From positions 1 through 6,000 of the forward strand of contig CALBUZ010000029.1 of assembly GCA_937969105.1 (NCBI GenBank): a DNA stretch of 6,000 nt, read 5' to 3'. The number at the start of each line of letters is the position of its first letter. Position 1 is the first letter of the stretch. The notes under the pieces are model-generated. The model saw only the letters and a program-made list of their open reading frames with translations, was not told the DNA's origin and did no database searches. The translations under genes and the position numbers were made by a program. Below, in pieces: positions 1 through 5,042 of this stretch. Origin of the DNA: an uncultured Collinsella sp. (lineage in GTDB: Bacteria > Actinomycetota > Coriobacteriia > Coriobacteriales > Coriobacteriaceae).

Positions 1-53
1 GCTAAGAATTAGTTTGGTAATGAAAGATACGCACCATGTCTACCTGCGTAAAT

Positions 54-69
54 TACCGTTTACGGGCCA
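54..69 (+). repeat. Intergenic repeat motif, copy A
   Basis: TACCGTTTACGGGCCA here recurs with one mismatch at 4916-4931, upstream of the GH35 gene. The core CCGT-TT-ACGG is a short dyad with 4-base arms. Both copies lie in non-coding sequence before a sugar-use gene. This could be a regulator site or a dispersed intergenic element of this genome. Two copies are too few to decide. Confidence 0.45.
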
Positions 70-140
70 AAAATAACCGTTTGGCAACGATATAGTAATT
101 TGAACGAAATGTGGTGGACGTTTGAATTGAGTGTGTGCTA

Positions 141-152
141 CCGTACATACCA
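141..152 (+). promoter_or_regulatory. Degenerate NagR-like operator upstream of nagE
   Basis: CCGTACATACCA has one good half (TACCA) and a poor left half. It shares the ten bases GTACATACCA with the full dyad at 4808-4819. It keeps the GT-N4-AC core seen in the operator before nagR (1964-1975) and typical of HutC-type GntR sites. It overlaps the weaker promoter option (TACATA at 144-149), so repression of nagE by NagR is plausible but inferred. Confidence 0.35.
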
Positions 153-194
153 GCAACCCCAAATAGGGACTGGGTTGTCTAAGTTTGCGCATCA

Positions 195-220
195 ATGCCG
201 GCAAGCGGAGAAGCCGGTAT
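195..220 (+). other. Leader hairpin upstream of nagE
   Basis: ATGCCGGC (195-202) pairs with GCCGGTAT (213-220) to give an 8-base-pair stem with one G-U pair and a 10-base loop. It would form in the untranslated leader of the nagE mRNA. No T run follows, so it is not a terminator. Its role is unknown; it may stabilise the transcript. Confidence 0.35.
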
Positions 221-269
221 GCACAAGGCGCGGACATGGAACTCGTTGGTGAACAACGAAAGAAAGGTT

Positions 270-276
270 GGAGGAG
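270..276 (+). promoter_or_regulatory. Strong ribosome binding site of nagE
   Basis: GGAGGAG lies 7 bases before ATG 284. It fixes that start over the upstream in-frame ATG at 236 and the start at 185. Residues added by those starts are charged and unlike the family N-terminus. Confidence 0.85.
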
Positions 277-283
277 ATACCAT

Positions 284-1774
284 ATGATGAAGTACCTCCA
301 GAAGCTCGGCAAAGCGCTGATGCTTCCCGTCGCGGCGCTTCCCGTCGCAGGTATTCTTATGGGCGTGGGCTACCTGCTCGCTCCCGCAGTCATGGGTGCT
401 ACCGGTGACACTACCGGTTTTGCCTATACCGCCGGTTTCCTGCTCATCAAGGCAGGCGGCGCTCTTATCGATAACATGGCCTGGCTGTTCGCAGTCGGCG
501 CCGCTGTCGGCCTTGCCGACGATCACGATGGCACCGCTGGCCTCGCTGGCCTCGTCGCCTTCCTGATGATCCAGCAGCTCCTGAACCCCGCTGTTGTTGG
601 CACCATTCGTGGTATGGACGCCGATGCTCAGACCGCTTGGCTTGCCACGACCGAGGGCATCGCGTTCTCCAAGATCGCTGGTAACTCCTTCATCGGCATC
701 CTGTCCGCCGTCATCGGTGGCACTTGCTACAACAAGTTCAAGGACACTCGTCTTCCCGACTGGCTGGCCTTCTTCTCCGGCAAGCGTTGCGTCGCCATCA
801 TGACCGCCGTCATCTGCATCGTCGTCTCCGTCGTCCTGCTCTTTGCTTGGCCGCTCATCTTCGGTGCTCTTGTTGCTCTTGGTGAGGGTATCGCCGCCAT
901 GGGTGGTATCGGCGCTGGCATCTACGCCTTCCTCAACCGCCTGCTCATCCCGACCGGTCTGCACCACGCTCTGAACAACGTGTTCTGGTTCGACACCATC
1001 GGCCTGGGCGACCTGACCCACTTCTGGGCTGGCGAGACCTCTGCTGACGTCAAGTGGAGCCTCGGTATGTATATGTCCGGCTTCTTCCCCTGCATGATGT
1101 TCGGTATCCCGGGCGCTGCCCTGGCTATGGTTCAGACCGCTAAGAACAAGAAGGCTGCTATCGGCCTGGTTGTCTCCGCTGCTATCTGCGCCTTCGTCTG
1201 CGGCGTCACCGAGCCCTTCGAGTTCGGCTTCATGTTCCTGTGCTTCCCGCTCTACGTCGTGTACGCTGCCCTGTACGGCATCTTCACCATCGTCACCTAC
1301 TATGTTGGTTTCCGTGCTGGCTTCTGCTTCTCCGCTGGTGCTACCGACCTCCTGTTCTCCTCTAGCCTCCCGGCTGCCGCCAACACTTGGATGATCATCC
1401 CGCTGGGCATCGCTGCCTTCGTGGTCTTCTACCTCGTGTTCCGCTTCGCCATCACCAAGTTCAACCTCATGACCCCTGGTCGCGAGGATGAGGATGTCGA
1501 GGAGACCTCCGCTTCCGCCGCTGCTGGCGACGACAAGTTCGCCGCTCTGGCCGCCGCTGTTCTTGCTGCCGTCGGTGGCAAGGAGAACGTCAAGACCGTT
1601 GACTGCTGCGCTACTCGCCTGCGCTTCGAGCTTGGCGATTCCGCTCTGGTCGACGAGGCTGCCTGCAAGAAGGCCGGCGCTCTGGGTGTCATGAAGATGG
1701 ACAAGGGTGCTACCCAGGTCATCATCGGCACGCAGGTCCAGGCTGTTGCCGAGGAGCTCAAGAAGCTTCTCTAA
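284..1774 (+). CDS. nagE: PTS permease EIICB, N-acetylglucosamine type
   Basis: A 496-residue inner-membrane PTS transporter that imports GlcNAc (or a close hexose) and phosphorylates it at C6. The N-terminus (MMKYLQKLGKALMLPVAALP) and the hydrophobic EIIC domain (about 1-395, around ten membrane segments) resemble E. coli NagE. Visible signatures are LLIPTGLHHALN with His227 and His228, the GVTEPFEF loop at 307-314, and MSGFFPCMMFGIPGAALAM. TPGRED at 397-402 leads into an acidic linker. The EIIB domain (about 418-496) has phospho-acceptor Cys442 in CATRLR. It stops there, whereas E. coli NagE continues into EIIA, so a separate EIIA must donate phosphate. Start 284 is chosen for its strong ribosome binding site and family-like N-terminus. 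Codon use is strongly biased, which suggests high expression. Nearby nagA and nagR support GlcNAc over glucose, but substrate is not proven. Confidence 0.92.
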   Translation: MMKYLQKLGKALMLPVAALPVAGILMGVGYLLAPAVMGATGDTTGFAYTAGFLLIKAGGALIDNMAWLFAVGAAVGLADDHDGTAGLAGLVAFLMIQQLLNPAVVGTIRGMDADAQTAWLATTEGIAFSKIAGNSFIGILSAVIGGTCYNKFKDTRLPDWLAFFSGKRCVAIMTAVICIVVSVVLLFAWPLIFGALVALGEGIAAMGGIGAGIYAFLNRLLIPTGLHHALNNVFWFDTIGLGDLTHFWAGETSADVKWSLGMYMSGFFPCMMFGIPGAALAMVQTAKNKKAAIGLVVSAAICAFVCGVTEPFEFGFMFLCFPLYVVYAALYGIFTIVTYYVGFRAGFCFSAGATDLLFSSSLPAAANTWMIIPLGIAAFVVFYLVFRFAITKFNLMTPGREDEDVEETSASAAAGDDKFAALAAAVLAAVGGKENVKTVDCCATRLRFELGDSALVDEAACKKAGALGVMKMDKGATQVIIGTQVQAVAEELKKLL

Positions 1775-1800
1775 ACCTTAAAGACGTATCTGTCTTGCAA

Positions 1801-1834
1801 AGGGTCGTCCCGCTCCGCGGGGGCGGCCCTTTTT
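1801..1834 (+). terminator. Intrinsic terminator of nagE
   Basis: A GC-rich stem between 1801-1813 and 1817-1830, with G-U pairs and one bulge, is followed by TTTTT at 1830-1834. It lies 27 bases after the nagE stop, so nagE appears to be its own transcription unit. Confidence 0.9.
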
Positions 1835-1859
1835 GCTACCTCGATACCTGATGTAGCGT

Positions 1860-1875
1860 TGTAATTGGTATTACA
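1860..1875. promoter_or_regulatory. Short dyad TGTAAT-TGGT-ATTACA
   Basis: Perfect 6-base arms flank a 4-base spacer, about 70 bases upstream of the nagR -10 box. It does not match the TGGT-N4-ACCA pattern, so it would be a site for another factor or a chance dyad. No T run follows. Confidence 0.3.
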
Positions 1876-1879
1876 GTGC

Positions 1880-1927
1880 GCAGGCTATCAACCGGCAAAC
1901 AATATTGAAATATGCTGGTTGACCTGC
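1880..1927. promoter_or_regulatory. Long bulged inverted repeat in the nagR promoter
   Basis: The left arm 1880-1897 contains GCAGG, then CTA, then TCAACCGGCA. The right arm 1913-1927 is TGCTGGTTGACCTGC. They pair over 15 positions with one mismatch and a 3-base bulge. The 15-base spacer contains the perfect palindrome CAATATTG (1900-1907). It lies just upstream of the -10 box and covers a TTGACC (1919-1924). That placement suggests a DNA site for an activator or repressor rather than an RNA element. The protein that binds is unknown. Confidence 0.5.
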
Positions 1928-1944
1928 TGTTATTCCAATAAAAC

Positions 1945-1953
1945 TGCTATAGT
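1945..1953 (+). promoter_or_regulatory. Extended -10 promoter of the nagR operon
   Basis: TGCTATAGT fits the extended -10 pattern TGnTATAnT. The best -35-like hexamer, TTGACC at 1919-1924, is 23 bases away, too far for a standard promoter, so the extended -10 or an activator probably compensates. The predicted start of transcription, near 1960, excludes the GTG at 1956 as the translation start. Confidence 0.6.
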
Positions 1954-1963
1954 ACGTGGTGTC

Positions 1964-1975
1964 TGGTTACAACCA
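1964..1975. promoter_or_regulatory. NagR-type operator TGGTTACAACCA
   Basis: A dyad with perfect 5-base arms, TGGTT and AACCA, around AC. It matches the TGGT-N4-ACCA frame of known NagR/DasR sites (for example TGGTCTAGACCA). It lies immediately downstream of the -10 box, at about +4 to +15, where a bound repressor would block transcription. This indicates autorepression of nagR and control of the genes behind it. The assignment of NagR as the binder is inference. Confidence 0.65.
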
Positions 1976-2006
1976 ATTTCGAGTCATTTATCCGGCAGGT
2001 ATCATT

Positions 2007-2738
2007 ATGGCAATGGGAGCGCGCAAACAACCTCTGTACGATCAGCTCGTCGATTTGCTGACCGATAAAATCGATCACGAACTTCGGCCCGGCGACTATT
2101 TGCCGTCCGAGCGTGACTTGTCGGAGCGCTACGGGCTCTCGCGTACGACGGTTCGCCTTGCCCTGCAGGAGCTTGAGCGCCTGGGCCTGGTGGTTCGTCA
2201 GCGCGGCCGAGGAACCATGGTGTGCGACCGCTCTCTGCAAACGGCAAACCTTACGCAAACCTATAGCTTTACCGAGCAGATGAAGGCGATCGGCCGTGTG
2301 CCCAAGACGACGATTCTTGAGTTTACCGAGGTCGAGGCTGACAAGAATATTGCCGTAGAGATGAACGCGCGCCTGGGCGAGCGTCTGTACAAGATCAAGC
2401 GCCTGCGTATAGCCGATGGTGTGCCGCTGATGATTGAGTGTACATATCTGCCAAGTCGCAAGTTCTTTGCGCTTAAGCGTCCCATGATCGAGAACAAATC
2501 GCTGTACGACATGATCGAGCAGGACTTTCACGAGAAAGTTCGCGTGGCAGAGGAAGAATTCTACGCGAGTATTGCCCGCCATTCCGACGCACGTTTGCTC
2601 GAGATTACCGAAGGCGCACCGGTGCTGGATTTGATTCGTACCACATATGACATGAACAACGAGGTTATCGAGTATACGCGTTCGGTTGCGCGTGCCGACC
2701 AGTTTAAGTACAAGGTCTACCACAACCGCGCAGTCTAG
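2007..2738 (+). CDS. nagR: GntR/HutC-family regulator of amino-sugar use, NagR/YvoA-like
   Basis: A 243-residue cytoplasmic transcription factor, the same length as B. subtilis YvoA (NagR). The N-terminal winged helix-turn-helix (about 9-72) shows QPLYDQL, PSERDLSERYGLSRTTVRLAL at 33-53, and the wing RQRGRGTMV. The UTRA ligand domain (about 80-240) opens with YSFTEQMKAIGR. It carries Arg132, Arg134, Glu144, Ser165 and Tyr167 at positions I recall as ligand contacts in YvoA, so it probably senses GlcNAc-6-P or GlcN-6-P. ATG 2007 is preferred over GTG 1956, which lies at or before the predicted transcription start; ATG 2013 is also possible. The ribosome binding site (CAGGT, ending at 2000) is weak. 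It is probably the first gene of nagR-nagA-yhcH-like, controlled by its own operator at 1964-1975. Confidence 0.88.
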   Translation: MAMGARKQPLYDQLVDLLTDKIDHELRPGDYLPSERDLSERYGLSRTTVRLALQELERLGLVVRQRGRGTMVCDRSLQTANLTQTYSFTEQMKAIGRVPKTTILEFTEVEADKNIAVEMNARLGERLYKIKRLRIADGVPLMIECTYLPSRKFFALKRPMIENKSLYDMIEQDFHEKVRVAEEEFYASIARHSDARLLEITEGAPVLDLIRTTYDMNNEVIEYTRSVARADQFKYKVYHNRAV

Positions 2739-2756
2739 AGTTATTGGGTATAAACG

Positions 2757-2795
2757 GCTTGGCGTGTTTTGCGGCGGGTGCAAAATGTGCCAAGC
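2757..2795 (+). other. Strong hairpin between nagR and nagA (first)
   Basis: GCTTGGCGTGTTTTGC (2757-2772) faces GCAAAATGTGCCAAGC (2780-2795) across a 7-base loop. All 16 positions pair if three consecutive G-U pairs are counted, 13 of them Watson-Crick. No T run follows, so it is not a classic terminator. The wobble-tolerant pairing favours a role in RNA, such as mRNA stability or processing between cistrons. Confidence 0.65.
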
Positions 2796-2831
2796 GCAAG
2801 AAGGCAACGAACAATCGCTCGAATTAACAAT

Positions 2832-2865
2832 GCAGTGGTTTTTGATCCGCCCTAAAACGCACTGC
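2832..2865 (+). other. Second hairpin, just before the nagA ribosome binding site
   Basis: GCAGTGGTTTT (2832-2842) pairs with AAAACGCACTGC (2854-2865), 11 base pairs with a single bulged base. The loop is 2843-2853. It ends 6 bases before the nagA ribosome binding site (GGGAG, 2872-2876), so it could affect ribosome access or protect a processed 5' end of nagA mRNA. It is not a terminator: no T run follows. Confidence 0.55.
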
Positions 2866-2881
2866 GGGTACGGGAGCATAG

Positions 2882-4051
2882 ATGAGCACGTATGCTATCA
2901 AGGCCGACAAGTTCTTTTTGCCGGCGGGGCCGCAGCTGGGCGGCTACCTCATGGTCGAAGATGGCGTCTTTGGCGCTTGGCAGGCCGATGAGCCCGCTTG
3001 CGAGATCAAAGATTATTCGGGTACATGGATTGCGCCGGGCATGGTGGACACCCACATTCATGGCTTCTATAACCATGCCACGACCGATAACGATGCCGAG
3101 GGTATCAACATCAGTTCGACCGAGCTCGCACGTCGTGGTACCACCAGCTGGCTGCCTACGACCTTTACCGACGGCGTGGAGCAGATCAAGGACGCCTGCG
3201 CTGCCATTGCACAGGCGGACGAAGAGCGTGGACCCGAGTTCTGCGGTGCTCGTATTCAGGGCATCTACCTGGAGGGTCCGTTCTTTACCATGAAGCACGT
3301 GGGTGCCCAGAACCCCGCTTATCTGATCGACCCGTCCGAGGAAGTTTTTGACGAGTGGCAGGAGGCCGCTGGTGGTCGTATCGTCAAGAGCGCTATGGCG
3401 GCCGAGCGTGACGGCGCCGCCGCCTACGCCGCGGCTCTGAGCGCAAGGGGCGTCGTGACCTGTATTGGCCACTCCGATGCCACCTATGATGAGTGCGCCG
3501 CCGCCATCAATGCTGGCGCCAGCTGCTTTACGCATACCTATAACGGCCAGCGTGGCCTCCATCACCGTGAGCCCGGTGTTGTCGGGGCTGCTATGACCAC
3601 GCCCAACACCTATGCCGAGATCATTTGCGACGGTAAGCACGTGAACCCTGCTGCTATCAAGGCACTGCTGCAGGCCAAGGGCTGGCAGCACACGGTGCTG
3701 ATCACCGACTGTCTGGGTTGCGGCGGCATGCCCGAGGGCAAGTACACCAGCGGCGGCATGGACGTCATTATGAAGGACAACCTTTGCTGGCTCGCCGATG
3801 GCTCTGCTATCGCCGGCTCGGTGCTCACGCTCGCACAGGGCGTCAAGAACATCGTCGACTGGGGTCTTGCGAGCGCTGATATCGCAATTCGCATGGCGAC
3901 CGAGGTGCCCGCGCGTTCTGCTCACGTCGAGGATAAATGTGGCAGCATTATGCCCGGCCGCGATGCCGACTTTGTTGTGTTCAATCCCGACCTTACCCTG
4001 GTCGAGACGTATGTGGGTGGCAACAGCGTCGGTAACGCGTTTGCCGAGTAG
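2882..4051 (+). CDS. nagA: N-acetylglucosamine-6-phosphate deacetylase
   Basis: A 389-residue cytoplasmic amidohydrolase that turns GlcNAc-6-P into GlcN-6-P and acetate, the first step after PTS uptake. Motifs run in family order: APGMVDTHIHG with His58 and His60, YLEGPFF with metal ligand Glu131, GHSDAT with His197, THTYN with His218, REPG, DGKHV with His253, ITDCLG with the catalytic Asp276, and IAGSVLTL near the end. Glu131, His197 and His218 match the E. coli metal ligands closely. E. coli NagA has Gln and Asn where this protein has the HxH pair, so a two-metal site, as in B. subtilis NagA, is likely here. GGGAG at 2872-2876, 5 bases before ATG 2882, supports the start. It sits 143 bases after nagR with no terminator between. 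nagB is not in the window. Confidence 0.95.
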   Translation: MSTYAIKADKFFLPAGPQLGGYLMVEDGVFGAWQADEPACEIKDYSGTWIAPGMVDTHIHGFYNHATTDNDAEGINISSTELARRGTTSWLPTTFTDGVEQIKDACAAIAQADEERGPEFCGARIQGIYLEGPFFTMKHVGAQNPAYLIDPSEEVFDEWQEAAGGRIVKSAMAAERDGAAAYAAALSARGVVTCIGHSDATYDECAAAINAGASCFTHTYNGQRGLHHREPGVVGAAMTTPNTYAEIICDGKHVNPAAIKALLQAKGWQHTVLITDCLGCGGMPEGKYTSGGMDVIMKDNLCWLADGSAIAGSVLTLAQGVKNIVDWGLASADIAIRMATEVPARSAHVEDKCGSIMPGRDADFVVFNPDLTLVETYVGGNSVGNAFAE

Positions 4052-4083
4052 CCGCCAAAGAAGCGATCCGAGAGGGGATTTAG

Positions 4084-4557
4084 ATGATTTACGGTGCATT
4101 GGGCGATATCGAGGAGTACCGCGGAATGCTCAAGGGCCTCGACGTGCTGATCGACTGGCTCGAGGAGAACGACCCGGCGCAGCTCGAGGTCGGCAGCCAT
4201 CCGATTCTGGGCGACAAGGTCTTTGCGAACGTCATGGCCCCCACGACGCGTCCGGAGGCCGAGGCCCACTATGAGACGCATCAGCGCTATCACGACCTGC
4301 AGATCGACGTCGAGGGTCGCGAGGCCTTTAAGGTCGCCACGGGCAGCCTGACGCTGGTCCAGGAGTTTGACGAGAAGGACGACTACGACCTGGTCGATTC
4401 AGACGCCTCGATCGCCGGCGATCTTGCCGACGACAAGTTCGCGCTGTTCGTTGCCGGCGAGCCTCACATGCCCACGCTCGAGTTCCCGGGCGATGGCGCG
4501 CAGCCGGTCAAGAAGATCTGCTTTAAGCTGCTTGCAGACGCTTACTGGGAGGAGTAG
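4084..4557 (+). CDS. YhcH/YjgK/YiaL-family protein, possible sugar anomerase
   Basis: A 157-residue cytoplasmic protein, the usual length for this beta-barrel family. It opens with MIYG and carries YETHQRYHDLQIDVEGRE at 63-80 (Glu64, His66, His70, Asp71), FALFVAGEPHMPTL with His128, and the closing VKKICFKL. The His and acidic residues fit the conserved pocket of the family. E. coli YhcH (NanQ), in the sialic acid operon, has been reported to open or interconvert N-acetylneuraminate anomers. Here the neighbour is nagA, 32 bases upstream, so the substrate could be sialic acid, GlcNAc or another amino sugar; this is not resolved. AGAGGGGA at 4071-4078 is a good ribosome binding site 5 bases before the ATG. 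It is probably the last gene of the nagR operon, because a strong terminator follows. Confidence 0.88.
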   Translation: MIYGALGDIEEYRGMLKGLDVLIDWLEENDPAQLEVGSHPILGDKVFANVMAPTTRPEAEAHYETHQRYHDLQIDVEGREAFKVATGSLTLVQEFDEKDDYDLVDSDASIAGDLADDKFALFVAGEPHMPTLEFPGDGAQPVKKICFKLLADAYWEE

Positions 4558-4558
4558 C

Positions 4559-4584
4559 GAGCTGCTCGGCTGAGCTGTTCGCCT
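4559..4584. repeat. Two tandem 13-base units
   Basis: GAGCTGCTCGGCT (4559-4571) is followed directly by GAGCTGTTCGCCT (4572-4584), 11 of 13 identical, right after the stop at 4557. It is probably a small duplication with no assigned role. Confidence 0.4.
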
Positions 4585-4586
4585 GA

Positions 4587-4616
4587 TGGCGTGATTCCCC
4601 TAGGGGAATCACGCCA
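4587..4616. other. Perfect 30-base palindrome
   Basis: Two 15-base arms, starting TGGCGTGATT and meeting at CCCCTAGGGG (4597-4606), are exactly complementary with no loop bases. As RNA it would make a strong hairpin after opening a few central pairs. No T run follows; the true terminator begins 3 bases later. It may protect the mRNA 3' end or be bound by a protein as DNA. Confidence 0.75.
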
Positions 4617-4619
4617 CGA

Positions 4620-4667
4620 CCCCGCCAAGCGTGTTTTCCCTAGGGGAATCACGTTTGGCGGGGTTTT
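4620..4667 (+). terminator. Intrinsic terminator of the nagR operon
   Basis: The left arm, starting CCCCGCCAAGCGTG (4620-4633), pairs with the right arm ending ACGTTTGGCGGGG (4651-4663). The stem continues inward to CCCTAGGGG with one mismatch and two G-U pairs. TTTT follows at 4664-4667. It shares CCCTAGGGGAATCACG with the palindrome just before it, offset by 40 bases. Confidence 0.88.
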
Positions 4668-4807
4668 ATGTTTATGAATAGGGGAACTGAAGCCGTGACG
4701 ATGCTTGGGTTGGCGCACGCGCACTCAAATCGGCAACAACAAAGTAGATAAGCATTTGAAGAAATGCGATTGAAGCATAATGTAACTAGTATGAAATAGT
4801 GGATAGC

Positions 4808-4819
4808 TGGTACATACCA
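4808..4819. promoter_or_regulatory. NagR-like operator TGGTACATACCA upstream of the GH35 gene
   Basis: A dyad with 5-base arms, TGGTA and TACCA, around CA. It has the same TGGT-N4-ACCA frame as the operator before nagR and shares ten bases with the site before nagE. It overlaps the expected -35 area of the -10 candidate TATAGA at 4829, so binding would repress. This is the main sequence link between the beta-galactosidase and the GlcNAc genes. Confidence 0.5.
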
Positions 4820-4915
4820 CCTTTCAAATATAGAATCGTTAGAAATCTATAGTTAAAAAGTAATTTACCAGCGGGTTTATATTTTGTTCATTAAAGCCGT
4901 TCATCGTCATTTGGC

Positions 4916-4931
4916 TACCGTTTACGGACCA
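4916..4931 (+). repeat. Intergenic repeat motif, copy B
   Basis: TACCGTTTACGGACCA differs from copy A (54-69) at one of 16 positions. TTTGGC, which follows copy A at 80-85, directly precedes the motif here (4910-4915). It lies 111 bases upstream of the GH35 start. Confidence 0.45.
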
Positions 4932-5042
4932 CTTCAGATTCTGACTACATAATTGCGTCAATGCGTCCATAATAGGCAAGGCGTTTAGCTGAGGGCCGAG
5001 GAACCGGCATCCGCGTCGTAGAGCACGAAGATCGGGAGTAGC

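Larger units (their letters stand above)
1..283 (+). promoter_or_regulatory. Leader and promoter region of the PTS permease gene
   Basis: No gene is supported in this stretch. It is AT-rich up to about 170 and then GC-richer. TATAGT at 91-96 is a candidate -10 box, but no good -35 lies at the usual distance. A second, weaker option is TTGAAT at 122-127 with TACATA at 144-149 (16-base spacer). ACCGTTT occurs twice, at 55-61 and 76-82, which is 21 bases or about two helical turns apart. Either promoter would leave a long untranslated leader of roughly 130-180 bases before the start at 284. The real start point cannot be fixed by reading alone. Confidence 0.5.
4668..5042 (+). promoter_or_regulatory. 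Gene-free, AT-rich promoter region of the GH35 gene
   Basis: No supported gene lies in these 375 bases. Candidate -10 boxes are TATAGA (4829-4834), TATAGT (4848-4853) and CATAAT (4948-4953), none with a convincing -35. A GCATTT-GAAG-AAATGC dyad occupies 4752-4767. The NagR-like operator (4808-4819) and repeat copy B (4916-4931) are listed separately. GGGAG at 5034-5038, 4 bases before ATG 5043, is the likely ribosome binding site. AT content is clearly higher than in the nag genes, especially from 4731 to 4960. Confidence 0.55.

Noticed and set aside
185..283. N-terminal extension of the nagE reading frame to 185 (33 extra residues)
   Set aside because: The extra residues are charged and unlike EIIC N-termini, while a strong ribosome binding site sits 7 bases before ATG 284.
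40..312. Possible small gene on the minus strand upstream of nagE
   Set aside because: It reads through the nagE promoter region and ribosome binding site. Its end resembles that of the frame at 4839-5069 only because both cross the repeated 16-base motif.
179..1021. Long open frame on the minus strand opposite nagE
   Set aside because: It is a shadow of the strongly biased codons of nagE; the translation is acidic and repetitive, with no recognisable domain.
1956..2006. GTG start for the GntR regulator, adding 17 residues
   Set aside because: It lies at or before the predicted transcription start of the extended -10 promoter and would place the operator inside the gene; ATG 2007 gives the length of YvoA.
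2757..2795. Terminator between nagR and nagA
   Set aside because: The stem is strong, but purine-rich GCAAGAAGG follows instead of a T run, and no T run lies on the other strand either.
1947..2879. 310-codon open frame on the minus strand opposite nagR
   Set aside because: It overlaps a clear GntR regulator, has no recognisable motif and crosses the nagR promoter.
2852..4099. 415-codon open frame on the minus strand opposite nagA
   Set aside because: It mirrors a full set of NagA catalytic motifs on the plus strand and shows no family resemblance of its own.
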